A stretch of DNA of 9,523 bases, taken from contig JAITVW010000234.1 in the NCBI GenBank assembly GCA_031285605.1, positions 1-9,523 of the forward strand, read 5' to 3'. Position numbers and translations under genes: made by a program. The stretch's first letter is position 1. Every line of letters begins with the position of its first letter. Below are positions 1 through 7,331 of the stretch, piece by piece. This DNA comes from Fusobacteriales bacterium. Lineage in GTDB: Bacteria; Fusobacteriota; Fusobacteriia; Fusobacteriales; Leptotrichiaceae. The notes under the pieces are model-generated. The model saw nothing but the letters and a program-made list of their open reading frames with translations. It did no database searches and had not been told where the DNA came from.

Positions 1-115
1 TCATGTTTTATTTATTTCTGAGGGAGAAATAATAGTAGATACTGAAAAATCAAAACTGAATCTGGAAAATTATAAATTAGAAGACTACTATGTAAAGGAG
101 TACTTAAATGTTTAA
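1..115 (+). CDS. C-terminal end of an ABC transporter ATP-binding protein (partial)
   Basis: An open frame enters from the left edge (codons begin at base 2) and stops at TAA 113-115, leaving 37 residues. They begin HVLFISEGEIIVDT, which resembles the strand after the H-loop in ABC ATPases (a hydrophobic stretch, then a G-E/K-I-V turn), and end in a charged, Tyr-rich tail. All catalytic motifs (Walker A and B, signature) lie outside the window, so the call rests on this short tail and on the next gene. That gene is an ABC-2 type permease whose ATG lies inside this frame with an 8-base overlap, the usual arrangement of an ATPase-permease pair. The transported substrate cannot be inferred. Confidence 0.55.
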   Translation, partial: HVLFISEGEIIVDTEKSKLNLENYKLEDYYVKEYLNV

Positions 116-962
116 AAAATTAGTGAAATATGAATTGAGAAAAGGTATTATTCCTTATATAATTATTATGGTAAGCCTGATAGCAGCTTTTATTATAATA
201 GCAGTGCAGTGTTCTTTTATAGATTTTGATTCATTTAACAGTTCCGGTGAAAATCAGTTTGTTGTTTTTATGATGGGTATTTTTCTCGTTGTAGGAATGG
301 CGTATGTACTTATGATAGCAGGCGGGGTATTTAATTTTGTACAGGGGATAATGTATCTTGCCGATGAATTTTTCAGAGAAAAGGGATATCTGACTTTTTC
401 TACGCCTAATTCGTCATATAAAATCATAGCTTCAAAGCTTTTAGTTTATTTTATAAGAAATTTTGTATATTTTATGTTAATTCTGGTCTCGGTATTAGGA
501 ATTTTATCTATAGTTTTCAGGGAAAATGATGAATTTTTTATGGTAATGGAATTTATTAGAAAAAACCCTTTACTGATAATTTTGGTATTGGTTTATGCTG
601 TTTTAGGGCAGCTGATTCATATGATATTTATATACTTCATAATGACGCTGAATGTGACAGTTATTGACTTTAAACATAAAATTCTTTCATCGTTTCTGAT
701 GTATTTTGGAGTTACGGTTTTTCTGCGTATAATATACTTTTTTTTACAGCTTTATGTACAGTTTAATATTAATACAGCAGGATTAATGATTTTTTACAGA
801 TCATTAAGCATGGATATCCCCGTATATATTCCGGAATACGGCGGAGGAAATTATGAATTTATTCCTTTGCCGGTTTTTCCTGTTTTGATTATTTTTCTGG
901 GAGTATTTTTTGTATTATATTTTTCAGTTTGTAAACTGATAGATAAAGGGGTAAATATTTAA
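108..962 (+). CDS. ABC-2 type transporter permease, six predicted membrane helices
   Basis: This 284-residue, very hydrophobic protein is likely the membrane subunit paired with the ATPase that ends at 115. Predicted membrane segments lie near residues 14-36, 51-76, 110-137, 153-180, 193-216 and 255-276. A cytoplasmic loop at about residues 83-108 carries the pattern LADEFFREKGYLTFSTP followed by S..K..ASK. This resembles the loop typical of Firmicutes-type ABC-2 permeases (a Gly-Tyr-Leu-Thr core with a following Pro). There is no signal peptide beyond the first helix. AAAGGAG at 94-100 lies 7 bases before the ATG and supports the start. The gene ends well before the amino acid operon and seems unrelated to it. 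Related proteins export lipids, antibiotics or peptides, but nothing here identifies a substrate. Confidence 0.75.
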   Translation: MFKKLVKYELRKGIIPYIIIMVSLIAAFIIIAVQCSFIDFDSFNSSGENQFVVFMMGIFLVVGMAYVLMIAGGVFNFVQGIMYLADEFFREKGYLTFSTPNSSYKIIASKLLVYFIRNFVYFMLILVSVLGILSIVFRENDEFFMVMEFIRKNPLLIILVLVYAVLGQLIHMIFIYFIMTLNVTVIDFKHKILSSFLMYFGVTVFLRIIYFFLQLYVQFNINTAGLMIFYRSLSMDIPVYIPEYGGGNYEFIPLPVFPVLIIFLGVFFVLYFSVCKLIDKGVNI

Positions 963-1022
963 GAATTTTTTGAATATAATAGTTCTCTGTTAAGCCAATG
1001 TTAGATGTCAGATTTTATTTAC

Positions 1023-1054
1023 TTTTAAAGCAGATGGCTTTAAGAAAGATTTTT
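1023..1054 (+). terminator. Weak intrinsic terminator candidate after the permease gene
   Basis: TTAAAGC (1025-1031) and GCTTTAA (1037-1043) form a perfect 7-bp stem around a 5-base loop. A G-U pair and an A-T pair can extend it to 9 bp. Only five T residues follow, at 1050-1054, after a 6-base A/G spacer. The spacing and short T run make this a weak candidate, but it sits where transcription of the ABC transporter pair should end. Confidence 0.35.
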
Positions 1055-1164
1055 ATATAACAAAATATTCATATATTTTTCTTTTTTCTGTTGAATATTA
1101 AAATATTTAGTACTGTAAAAGAAAAGCATATATCATATTTATGGAAAAAATATAAAAACTATAT

Positions 1165-1204
1165 TTTACTTAATGGATGATATTTGATAATATAAATGTA
1201 TAAT
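1165..1204 (+). promoter_or_regulatory. Possible promoter for the 53-codon gene and perhaps the operon
   Basis: A very AT-rich stretch holds TTTACT (1165-1170), TAATAT (1188-1193, 17 bases downstream) and a consensus TATAAT (1199-1204). The TATAAT has no good -35 at the right distance, and transcription from it would start almost on the ribosome binding site. The 1165/1188 pair has the correct spacing but weaker boxes. In DNA this AT-rich such matches are common, so this marks only the most likely place upstream of the small gene. Confidence 0.25.
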
Positions 1205-1228
1205 AAAAGATAAAGGAGAATATAAAAT

Positions 1229-1390
1229 ATGGAATTATTAGTATTATCAGTCATATTACTGGTTGTCATTATAGAACTCATCAGACTCAGCATTAATAAA
1301 GAAGCACTTTTTAATTTCTATAATACGTTTCCATCGTGTGAAGATCATTCTGATAATTTTGCATATGGAGCCGGTAATAATAAACTATAA
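1229..1390 (+). CDS. Small 53-residue protein, Leu/Ile/Val-rich N-terminus
   Basis: I do not recognise a family. ATG 1229 is preceded by a full AAAGGAG (1212-1218, 10-base spacer), and the frame runs 53 codons to TAA 1388-1390. The first 22 residues (beginning MELLVLSVILLVVIIELIRL) contain 16 Leu, Ile or Val. The rest is polar with one Cys (residue 37) and several Asn, Asp and His. Two readings fit: a single-pass membrane microprotein with a short tail, or a leader peptide that senses branched-chain amino acids, since it lies just upstream of the ilv operon and a strong terminator follows. E. coli ilv leader peptides are similarly rich in Leu, Val and Ile. Against the leader reading, the relevant codons lie about 190 bases before the terminator, and the peptide is longer than usual leaders. 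That it is translated seems likely from the binding site; its role is open. Confidence 0.6.
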   Translation: MELLVLSVILLVVIIELIRLSINKEALFNFYNTFPSCEDHSDNFAYGAGNNKL

Positions 1391-1416
1391 TACTAACAGT
1401 AAATGTCCTTTATGTA

Positions 1417-1493
1417 TTTAGGTCATAGTAGTTTTGTAGATGATATTTTATAAATATTTATTTTAATTATAGAGATTAGAGGGTGATTCTAAA
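1417..1493 (+). promoter_or_regulatory. Possible antiterminator pairing ahead of ilvD
   Basis: TTTAGGTCA (1417-1425) closely copies the 3' arm of the ilvD terminator (TTTAGAATCA). It can pair with the 5' arm at 1484-1493 through nine pairs, with one G-U and one bulged T. A second, weaker competitor is TTAGA (1476-1480) with TCTAA (1488-1492). Either pairing would block the terminator. The long AT-rich loop (1426-1483) and low GC content make the energy modest, so this is a hypothesis read from base complementarity only. No T-box consensus or other known riboswitch core is visible here. Confidence 0.3.
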
Positions 1494-1517
1494 GATTTTT
1501 TAGAATCATTTTTTTTT
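1484..1517 (+). terminator. Strong intrinsic terminator in the leader of ilvD
   Basis: TGATTCTAAA (1484-1493) pairs perfectly over 10 bp with TTTAGAATCA (1499-1508) around the loop GATTT, followed by nine T residues (1509-1517). Two G-U pairs could extend the base of the stem. It ends 25 bases before the ilvD ATG and about 13 before its ribosome binding site. It could simply end the transcript of the 53-codon gene, but then ilvD would need a promoter inside or after it, and I see none. The alternative is a conditional terminator (attenuator) controlling the operon. Confidence 0.8.
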
Positions 1518-1530
1518 ACAAATTTATTGA

Positions 1531-1536
1531 GAGGTG
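1531..1536 (+). promoter_or_regulatory. Ribosome binding site that decides the ilvD start
   Basis: GAGGTG (1531-1536) lies 6 bases before ATG 1543, a normal distance. A GTG at 1534 is in frame and would add three residues, but it is itself part of this binding site and has no binding site of its own. ATG 1543 also gives the N-terminus [17 protein letters not shown], which fits the family's usual beginning. Confidence 0.8.
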
Positions 1537-1542
1537 AAGATA

Positions 1543-3201
1543 ATGAGAAGTGATAATTTGAAAAAGGGAGACAGAAGAGCACCGCACAGATCCCTGCTTA
1601 AGGGATTAGGCTTTGTAAATGAAGAAATGGATAAGCCTGTTATAGGAATTGCCAATTCATTTAATGAGATAATACCGGGACATATCCATCTGCAGACTCT
1701 TGTACAGTCTGTAAAAGACGGTATAAGAATGGCCGGAGGAGTTCCTATGGAGTTTAATACAATAGGAATCTGTGACGGACTGGCAATGAATCACATAGGA
1801 ATGAAGTATTCGCTGGTAACAAGACAGATAGTGGCTGATTCGATAGAAGCTACTGTGATGGCAACACCTTTTGATGCTGTAGTTTTTATACCAAACTGTG
1901 ATAAGGTGGTTCCCGGAATGCTTATGGCAGCAGCAAGACTGAATATACCAAGTATATTTATAAGCGGAGGAGCAATGCTTGCAGGTGTCTATAAAGGGAA
2001 AAAAATAGGATTAAGCAATGTTTTTGAATATGTCGGGCAGTTTGAATCAGGGAAAATGACTGAAAAAGAGCTGAATATGGTAGAAGATACGGCGTGTCCT
2101 ACATGCGGGTCATGTTCGGGAATGTATACTGCAAATACAATGAACTGTCTGACTGAAGCACTGGGAATGGGGCTGCCCGGTAATGGAACTGTGCCGGCAG
2201 TATTTTCGGAAAGACTCAGACTTGCTAAAAAAGCAGGAATGCAGATACTGGAAATACTTAAAGCTGATCTGAAACCAAAGGATATAATGACAAAAGAAGC
2301 ATTTATAAATGCAGTGGCAGTGGATATGGCACTCGGAGGATCTACAAATACAGCACTTCATCTGCCGGCAGTAGCACATGATGCAGGAGTAAAGCTTACT
2401 ATAGATGATTTTAATGAAATTGCGGCAAGAGTACCTCAGCTGTGTAAGCTGTCGCCTTCAGGAGAGTACTTCATAGAGGATTTATACAGGGCAGGAGGAG
2501 TTACCGGAGTAATGAGAAGACTGCTTGAAAACGGGGAGCTGGACGGGACTCAGAAAACAGTTGCACTAAAAACACAGGAAGAACTGTGTAAAAAAGCATA
2601 TATAAATGATGAAGATGTAATAAAACCGTGGGATAAACCGGCATATGCAAGCGGGGGACTGGCAGTGCTGAAAGGAAATCTTGCCGAACTGGGATCAGTG
2701 GTAAAAGCCGGGGCAGTGGCAGATGAAATGCAGGTGCATTCAGGACCGGCAAAGGTGTATAACTCTGAAGAGGAAGCAGTGGACGGAATTCTCGGAGGAA
2801 AAGTAAAAAGCGGAGATGTAGTGGTAATAAGATATGAAGGACCTAAAGGCGGACCGGGAATGAGGGAAATGCTTACCCCGACTTCTGTAATAGCAGGTAT
2901 GGGACTGGACAAAGAAGTAGCACTTCTTACTGACGGAAGATTTTCAGGAGCGACAAGAGGAGCCTCAATAGGACATGTATGTCCTGAGGCAGCGGCAGGA
3001 GGAACTATAGCGGTAGTAAGAGACGGTGATATTATAGAAATAGATATACCAAACAGAACTCTGAATGTAAAATTGAGTGATGAGGAAATTGCAGCCAGAA
3101 AAGCTGAATTGAAACCATATGAGCCTGAAGTAACAGGATATCTGAAAAAATATGCACTGCATGCAGGCTCGGCAGTTAACGGAGCAATAGAGGAATATTA
3201 A
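1543..3201 (+). CDS. ilvD: Dihydroxy-acid dehydratase
   Basis: This 552-residue cytoplasmic iron-sulfur enzyme converts 2,3-dihydroxy-isovalerate and 2,3-dihydroxy-3-methylvalerate to the 2-oxo acids of valine and isoleucine. The length is normal for the IlvD/Edd family. Landmarks, counted from ATG 1543, are RAPHRSLL at residues 12-19, PGHIHL near 45-50, [13 protein letters not shown] at 75-87, PNCDK at 117-121 with Cys119, and [20 protein letters not shown] at 184-203 with Cys185, 188, 191 and 202. Cys77, Cys119 and one Cys of the CPTCGSC cluster are the likely cluster ligands by family comparison. The PGHIHL motif, lacking the Cys of the plant and mycobacterial PCN form, groups it with E. 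coli-type enzymes. A glycine-rich stretch near 425-440 ([11 protein letters not shown]) and [10 protein letters not shown] near 465-474 complete the signature. It is the first enzyme gene of the operon; ilvA follows after 47 bases with no terminator between. Confidence 0.97.
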   Translation: MRSDNLKKGDRRAPHRSLLKGLGFVNEEMDKPVIGIANSFNEIIPGHIHLQTLVQSVKDGIRMAGGVPMEFNTIGICDGLAMNHIGMKYSLVTRQIVADSIEATVMATPFDAVVFIPNCDKVVPGMLMAAARLNIPSIFISGGAMLAGVYKGKKIGLSNVFEYVGQFESGKMTEKELNMVEDTACPTCGSCSGMYTANTMNCLTEALGMGLPGNGTVPAVFSERLRLAKKAGMQILEILKADLKPKDIMTKEAFINAVAVDMALGGSTNTALHLPAVAHDAGVKLTIDDFNEIAARVPQLCKLSPSGEYFIEDLYRAGGVTGVMRRLLENGELDGTQKTVALKTQEELCKKAYINDEDVIKPWDKPAYASGGLAVLKGNLAELGSVVKAGAVADEMQVHSGPAKVYNSEEEAVDGILGGKVKSGDVVVIRYEGPKGGPGMREMLTPTSVIAGMGLDKEVALLTDGRFSGATRGASIGHVCPEAAAGGTIAVVRDGDIIEIDIPNRTLNVKLSDEEIAARKAELKPYEPEVTGYLKKYALHAGSAVNGAIEEY

Positions 3202-3248
3202 ACTTTATTTTTGAAATATAAAAGACAGATACTTTCAAAGGAGAGAAA

Positions 3249-4454
3249 ATGCTGACATTATGTGACTTTGTGGAAGCAAAGGAAAGATTATCAAATGTAC
3301 TGATAAAAACTAAGCTTATATATAGTTCTACATTTTCAAAGGAATTTGGGAACACAGTTTATATAAAGCCGGAAAACCTTCAGAGAACCGGATCATTCAA
3401 AATCAGGGGAGCATATAACAAAATATTTATGCTTTCAGAGGAAGAAAAGAAAAAAGGGCTTATAGCCTCATCAGCTGGAAATCACGCTCAGGGAGTGGCA
3501 TTTGCCGCACAAAAGCTGGGCGTCAAGGCAGCTATAGTTATGCCGAAACATACACCGCTTATAAAAGTCGAGGCAACTGCAAGGTTCGGTGCTGAAGTGG
3601 TTCTGTACGGCGAAGTTTATGATGAAGCATATAAGAAAGCAAAGGAACTTCAGGAAGAAAAAGGATATATTTTTGTACATCCTTTCGATGATGATGCTGT
3701 GATTGCCGGTCAGGGTACAATTGCACTGGAAATTTTGAAGGAACTTCCGGATGTGGATATAATAATGGTTCCTCTTGGAGGAGGAGGACTGATATCCGGA
3801 ATAGCAGCAGCGGCAAAATTGAAAAATCCGGGGATAAAAATAATAGGTGTAGAGCCCGAAGGAGCAGCCAGTGCCATAAAGTCCCTAAATGAAGGTAAGG
3901 TAACAGAACTTTCGGAGTCATATACAATAGCAGACGGAGCAGCGGTAAAAAGAATAGGAGATACTACTTTTGAATATATAAAAAAATATGTTGATGAAAT
4001 AATAACAGTTTCTGATTATGAACTAATGGAATCATTTTTGATACTGGTAGAAAAACACAAGCTGATAGCTGAAAATGCCGGAATTTTATCTCTGGCCGGA
4101 CTGAGAAAGATAAAAGAAAAAGGCAAGAAGATAGTTTCTGTATTAAGCGGAGGAAATATCGACGTTTTGACAATTTCTTCAATGATAAGCAAGGGACTTA
4201 TTTCAAGGGGGAGAATATTTAGTTTTTCTGTTCAGCTTCCGGATAAGCCGGGACAGCTTCAGATGGTATCGGATATACTGACAAAGCTGAATGCCAATGT
4301 AATAAAACTGGATCATAATCAGTTTAAAAATCTTGACAGATTTCACGAAGTGGAGCTTCAGGTAACTGTAGAAACTAACGGAGAAGAACATATACAGAAA
4401 ATAGTAAAAGAATTTAAGAATTTTGGCTATGAAATTCTGAGAATAAATATATAA
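3249..4454 (+). CDS. ilvA: Threonine dehydratase with C-terminal ACT domain
   Basis: This 401-residue PLP enzyme deaminates threonine to 2-oxobutyrate, the first committed step of isoleucine synthesis by the threonine route. The PLP lysine is Lys51 in TGSFKIRGAYNK. SSAGNHAQGVA follows at 74-84, the phosphate-binding glycine loop PLGGGGLISG at 175-184, and SGGN at 300-303. The catalytic fold ends near 320, and residues 323-401 (starting RIFSFSVQLPDKPGQL) form one ACT domain. This is the medium form with a single ACT domain, shorter than the ~510-residue E. coli IlvA that carries two regulatory lobes. Such proteins are sometimes annotated as catabolic TdcB, but the ilv operon context argues for a biosynthetic role. 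The ACT domain probably mediates allosteric control; the effector cannot be told from sequence. AAAGGAG at 3237-3243 supports the ATG. Confidence 0.93.
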   Translation: MLTLCDFVEAKERLSNVLIKTKLIYSSTFSKEFGNTVYIKPENLQRTGSFKIRGAYNKIFMLSEEEKKKGLIASSAGNHAQGVAFAAQKLGVKAAIVMPKHTPLIKVEATARFGAEVVLYGEVYDEAYKKAKELQEEKGYIFVHPFDDDAVIAGQGTIALEILKELPDVDIIMVPLGGGGLISGIAAAAKLKNPGIKIIGVEPEGAASAIKSLNEGKVTELSESYTIADGAAVKRIGDTTFEYIKKYVDEIITVSDYELMESFLILVEKHKLIAENAGILSLAGLRKIKEKGKKIVSVLSGGNIDVLTISSMISKGLISRGRIFSFSVQLPDKPGQLQMVSDILTKLNANVIKLDHNQFKNLDRFHEVELQVTVETNGEEHIQKIVKEFKNFGYEILRINI

Positions 4455-4461
4455 ATAAACA

Positions 4462-4566
4462 GAGCCGGCAAAATTGTCAATACCTGAGGATCTATCACTG
4501 CAGGAAATGAACTTCTTTGTAAAAAGCAGACAGTGGTCGAATGACAGGAAAATCGGGAGTGATTCA
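4462..4566 (+). pseudogene. Decayed 3' remnant of a second ilvB
   Basis: The short gap between ilvA and the first ilvN is not random spacer. Bases 4467-4493 match intact ilvB 6654-6680 at 22 of 27 positions; translated, the segment reads A-K-L-S-I-P-E-D-L against A-E-L-S-K-P-E-D-L of IlvB. Bases 4541-4564 read M-T-G-K-S-G-V-I against M-V-G-K-K-G-E-I, the last eight residues of IlvB, and sit directly before an ilvN start exactly as in the intact pair. The two segments are in different frames and about 64 bases closer together than in ilvB, so there has been an internal deletion and a frameshift. The ancestral stop codon is now CAA, so the tail reads in frame into ilvN. This is a scar of a tandem ilvB-ilvN duplication from which most of the first ilvB was lost. 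Confidence 0.8.
4555..4559 (+). promoter_or_regulatory. Ribosome binding site that decides the start of the first ilvN
   Basis: GGGAG (4555-4559) lies 8 bases before ATG 4568. An in-frame ATG at 4541 would add nine residues (MTGKSGVIQ), but these derive from the old IlvB tail. The downstream paralogue begins at the position equivalent to ATG 4568, where a similar G-rich site lies within the ilvB tail. Confidence 0.75.
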
Positions 4567-4567
4567 A

Positions 4568-5053
4568 ATGAAAAAGTATGAAATTTTAATAATAGCGAAG
4601 AATACTGACGGAATAATAGCAAGAATAATGTCACTTTTTAACAGAAGAGGATATCATGCCCTGAAAATGACAGCGGGAGTAACTAACAAACCGGGATATA
4701 CGAGGCTTACACTTACGGTAGAAGGCGATGATAAGATACTTGACCAGATACAAAAACAGGTATATAAAATAACTGATGTGGTAAAAGTAAAGATATTCCC
4801 TAAGGAAAATGTTATAAGAAGAGAGCTTATGCTTCTGAAAGTAAAGGCAAATATAGAAACAAGGGCTCAGATAGTGCAGATAGCCGAGATATACAGAGGT
4901 GAAGTGGTAGATGTTTCTCCTGACTCGGTAACAATGGAGCTTACCGGGGACAGTCAAAAATTAGGAGGATTCGTAGATATAATGGAAAGTTACGGTGTCC
5001 TGGAAATAGCAAGAACAGGGGTTCTGGCAATGAGCAGGGGAGAAAAACTGTAA
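4568..5053 (+). CDS. ilvN: Acetolactate synthase small (regulatory) subunit, first copy
   Basis: This 161-residue protein, of normal IlvH/IlvN length, binds the catalytic subunit IlvB, raises its activity and usually confers feedback inhibition by valine. An N-terminal ACT domain (about residues 3-78) carries AKNTDGIIARIMSLFNRRGY, and the C-terminal domain (about 82-161) carries RRELMLLKVKA, AEIYRG and GVLAMSRGEK. It is about 80% identical to the second copy at 6820; the differences lie mainly at the N-terminal helix and in the C-terminal half. Aligned with E. coli IlvH, the effector-site Asn11 and Gly14 are kept (Asn12, Gly15), but the Asn29 position is His30. I chose ATG 4568 over 4541 because the extra residues come from a decayed ilvB tail. 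It lies directly after that remnant and 59 bases before the intact ilvB. Confidence 0.93.
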   Translation: MKKYEILIIAKNTDGIIARIMSLFNRRGYHALKMTAGVTNKPGYTRLTLTVEGDDKILDQIQKQVYKITDVVKVKIFPKENVIRRELMLLKVKANIETRAQIVQIAEIYRGEVVDVSPDSVTMELTGDSQKLGGFVDIMESYGVLEIARTGVLAMSRGEKL

Positions 5054-5112
5054 CTTGGGAATGAAATATTCCGAAAAATATAAAATCTGTAATAAATAAA
5101 GGGTGATAAAAG

Positions 5113-6819
5113 ATGGAAGATAAGATGATAAGCGGGGCCAGAATAATACTGGAATGCCTCAGCAGACTAGGAGTAAAAAATATATTCGGATATCCCGGCG
5201 GAAGCGTGATTCCTATTTATGATGAATTATACAGTTTTAAGGGTCTTAATCATTATTTTTCAAGACATGAACAGGGAGCGGCGCATGAAGCCGACGGATA
5301 TGCAAGAGTTTCCGGAGAAGTAGGCGTGTGTCTTGCCACTTCGGGACCGGGAGCTACCAATCTGGTAACAGGAATAATGACTGCGCATATGGATTCTATA
5401 CCTCTTCTTGCCATTACAGGACAGGTAGTAAGCAGCCTTTTGGGAAAAGATGCATTTCAGGAAAGTGACATTGTAGGAATAACAGTACCTATTACAAAAA
5501 ATAACTATCTGGTTCAGAATATAAAGGATCTGCCGCACATGATGAAAGAAGCTCATTATATAGCAAGAACCGGAAGACCGGGGCCTGTACTTATAGATGT
5601 ACCGAAAGATATACAGCTGGCAAAAATTCCTTTTACCGAATTTGAAAAGCTGTATAATCAGGAAATAGAGCTGGAAGGATATGAACCGACATATCACGGG
5701 CATCCTATGCAGATAAAAAAAGCAGTAAAAGAAATACAAAATGCAAAAAAGCCGTTGATTATAGCAGGAGCCGGAATATTAAGAGCAAATGCAAGTGATG
5801 AACTGAAAGAACTGGCTGAAAAAATGGATATACCTGTGACTATGACTCTTCTGGGTCTTGGAGCTTTTCCTTCAAGCAATGAATTATCTTTGGGAATGCT
5901 CGGGATGCACGGAACAGTTTATGCAAACTACGCTACTGCAGAGGCTGATCTGGTAATAGCGGCAGGAATCAGATTTGATGACAGAATTACAGGAAATCCT
6001 GACAAATTTTGTAAAAATGCAAAAATAATACATATTGATATAGATCCTGCGGAAATAGGAAAGAATAAAAAGCCGGATATACCAATAGTAGGAGATTTGA
6101 AAAATATACTGACAGAAATAAACGGAAAGCTGAAAGATAAAAATAACAAGGAATGGCATGAAAAAATAAAGGAATGGAAAGAAGAGTATCCGCTGATTTA
6201 CAAAAAACGGAATAAATCAAAGCTGTGTCCTCAGGAGGTTCTGGAAAAGATAAACAGTATAGCAAAAGGAGAGGCAATAATAGTAACTGATGTAGGTCAG
6301 CACCAGATGTGGGCGGCACAGTATCTTGACTATGAAAAGCCAAATACCATATGTACGTCAGGAGGAGCAGGAACAATGGGATTCGGACTGCCGGCAGCAA
6401 TAGGGGCACAGGTGGCAAAGCCGAAAGAAAAAGTAATAACGATAGTAGGCGATGGTGGAGTACAAATGAATATTCAGGAGCTGATGGTGGTAAAACAGTA
6501 TAATCTTCCTGTCAAAATAGTAATTTTGAATAATTCTTATCTGGGAATGGTAAGACAGTGGCAGGAGATGTTTAATGAAAAAAGATACTCTTTTGTAAAT
6601 CTTGAACATAACCCTGATTTTGTAAAACTGGGTGAAGCCTATGGAATAAAATCGGCAGAACTGTCAAAACCGGAAGATCTTGTTCAGATGGAAGAGCTTT
6701 TGAATACAGATGAGCCTGTTCTGATAAACTGTATAGTTGAAAAAGAAGAGAATGTCTTTCCGATGATTCCCTCAGGAACAAGTGTTGACCAGATGGTAGG
6801 GAAAAAGGGGGAGATTTAG
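5113..6819 (+). CDS. ilvB: Acetolactate synthase catalytic (large) subunit
   Basis: This 568-residue thiamine diphosphate enzyme condenses pyruvate with pyruvate (to acetolactate, for Val and Leu) or with 2-oxobutyrate (to acetohydroxybutyrate, for Ile). Seen in order are the N-terminal PYR domain with FGYPGGSVIP at 25-34, the catalytic glutamate Glu53 in RHEQGAAHEADGYAR, and GKDAFQESD at 111-119. A central domain spans about 195-340, with FDDRITG at 288-294. The C-terminal ThDP-binding domain has GDGG at 446-449 through to NN at 473-474. Trp483 in GMVRQWQEMF matches the tryptophan that in E. coli AHAS II favours 2-oxobutyrate as second substrate. The presence of Gln116 and an FAD-type central domain indicates an anabolic AHAS rather than catabolic AlsS. 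The start is supported by AAAGGGTGAT (5098-5107) before ATG 5113. The next ilvN begins on the base after its stop, so translation is probably coupled. Confidence 0.96.
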   Translation: MEDKMISGARIILECLSRLGVKNIFGYPGGSVIPIYDELYSFKGLNHYFSRHEQGAAHEADGYARVSGEVGVCLATSGPGATNLVTGIMTAHMDSIPLLAITGQVVSSLLGKDAFQESDIVGITVPITKNNYLVQNIKDLPHMMKEAHYIARTGRPGPVLIDVPKDIQLAKIPFTEFEKLYNQEIELEGYEPTYHGHPMQIKKAVKEIQNAKKPLIIAGAGILRANASDELKELAEKMDIPVTMTLLGLGAFPSSNELSLGMLGMHGTVYANYATAEADLVIAAGIRFDDRITGNPDKFCKNAKIIHIDIDPAEIGKNKKPDIPIVGDLKNILTEINGKLKDKNNKEWHEKIKEWKEEYPLIYKKRNKSKLCPQEVLEKINSIAKGEAIIVTDVGQHQMWAAQYLDYEKPNTICTSGGAGTMGFGLPAAIGAQVAKPKEKVITIVGDGGVQMNIQELMVVKQYNLPVKIVILNNSYLGMVRQWQEMFNEKRYSFVNLEHNPDFVKLGEAYGIKSAELSKPEDLVQMEELLNTDEPVLINCIVEKEENVFPMIPSGTSVDQMVGKKGEI

Positions 6820-7308
6820 ATGACTAGAAGACATGAAATTTTGGTAATAGCCAAAAATAAAAACGGGATAGTATCAAGAATAATGTCGCTTTTTAACAGA
6901 AGAGGTTATCAGGTTCAGAAAATGACAGCAGGCGTTACAAATAAAGAAGGATATGCAAGACTGACCCTTACTGTGGAAGGTGATGATAAAGCACTTGATC
7001 AGATACAAAAACAGGTATATAAAATAATAGATGTAGTAAAAGTAAAGGTATTTCCCGAAGAGGGAGTTATCAGAAGGGAGCTTATGCTTCTGAAAGTAAA
7101 GGCAAACCATGAAACAAGAGCACAGATAGTACAGATAGCCGAGATTTACAGAGGAAAGGTGCTGGATGTTTCTGCGACATCACTTACGATAGAATTAACG
7201 GGAGATGTACAAAAATTAAGAGGATTTATAGATATTCTGGATAACTATGGTATACTTGAAATAGCAAAGACCGGGGTACTGGCAATGAGCCGCGGGGAAA
7301 AAATGTAA
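6820..7308 (+). CDS. ilvN: Acetolactate synthase small (regulatory) subunit, second copy
   Basis: This 162-residue regulatory partner of IlvB has the same two-domain layout as the first copy: an ACT domain with AKNKNGIVSRIMSLFNRRGY, then RRELMLLKVKA and GVLAMSRGEKM at the end. The two copies are nearly identical over the DQIQKQVYKI and RRELMLLKVKAN regions. At the position of E. coli IlvH Asn29 this copy has Gln31 (the first copy has His). The ATG follows the ilvB TAG with no gap, and the ribosome binding site GGGGGAG (6807-6813) lies inside the end of ilvB. This suggests coupled translation and near-equal amounts of IlvB and this subunit. It is the ancestral-looking ilvB-ilvN pairing; the upstream copy retains the same arrangement with a broken ilvB. 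Confidence 0.95.
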   Translation: MTRRHEILVIAKNKNGIVSRIMSLFNRRGYQVQKMTAGVTNKEGYARLTLTVEGDDKALDQIQKQVYKIIDVVKVKVFPEEGVIRRELMLLKVKANHETRAQIVQIAEIYRGKVLDVSATSLTIELTGDVQKLRGFIDILDNYGILEIAKTGVLAMSRGEKM

Positions 7309-7331
7309 GATACCGACAAAGGAGGAAGTTA

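Noticed and set aside
1443..1457. ATATTT/AAATAT inverted repeat before ilvD as an operator
   Set aside because: It is entirely A and T in an AT-rich gap, where such palindromes are expected by chance; no known operator consensus is matched.
1391..1533. T-box or other amino acid riboswitch ahead of ilvD
   Set aside because: AGGGTG at 1480-1485 superficially recalls the start of a T-box core, but the following bases do not match the GGNACCGCG part and no specifier stem is evident.
4541..4567. Longer ilvN starting at ATG 4541
   Set aside because: The extra nine residues match the tail of IlvB, not IlvN. A better placed ribosome binding site serves ATG 4568, and the paralogue starts at the equivalent point.
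5058..5072. Hairpin GGAAT/ATTCC between the first ilvN and ilvB
   Set aside because: The stem is only 5 bp and no T run follows, so it is not a terminator. It may be chance in AT-rich DNA.
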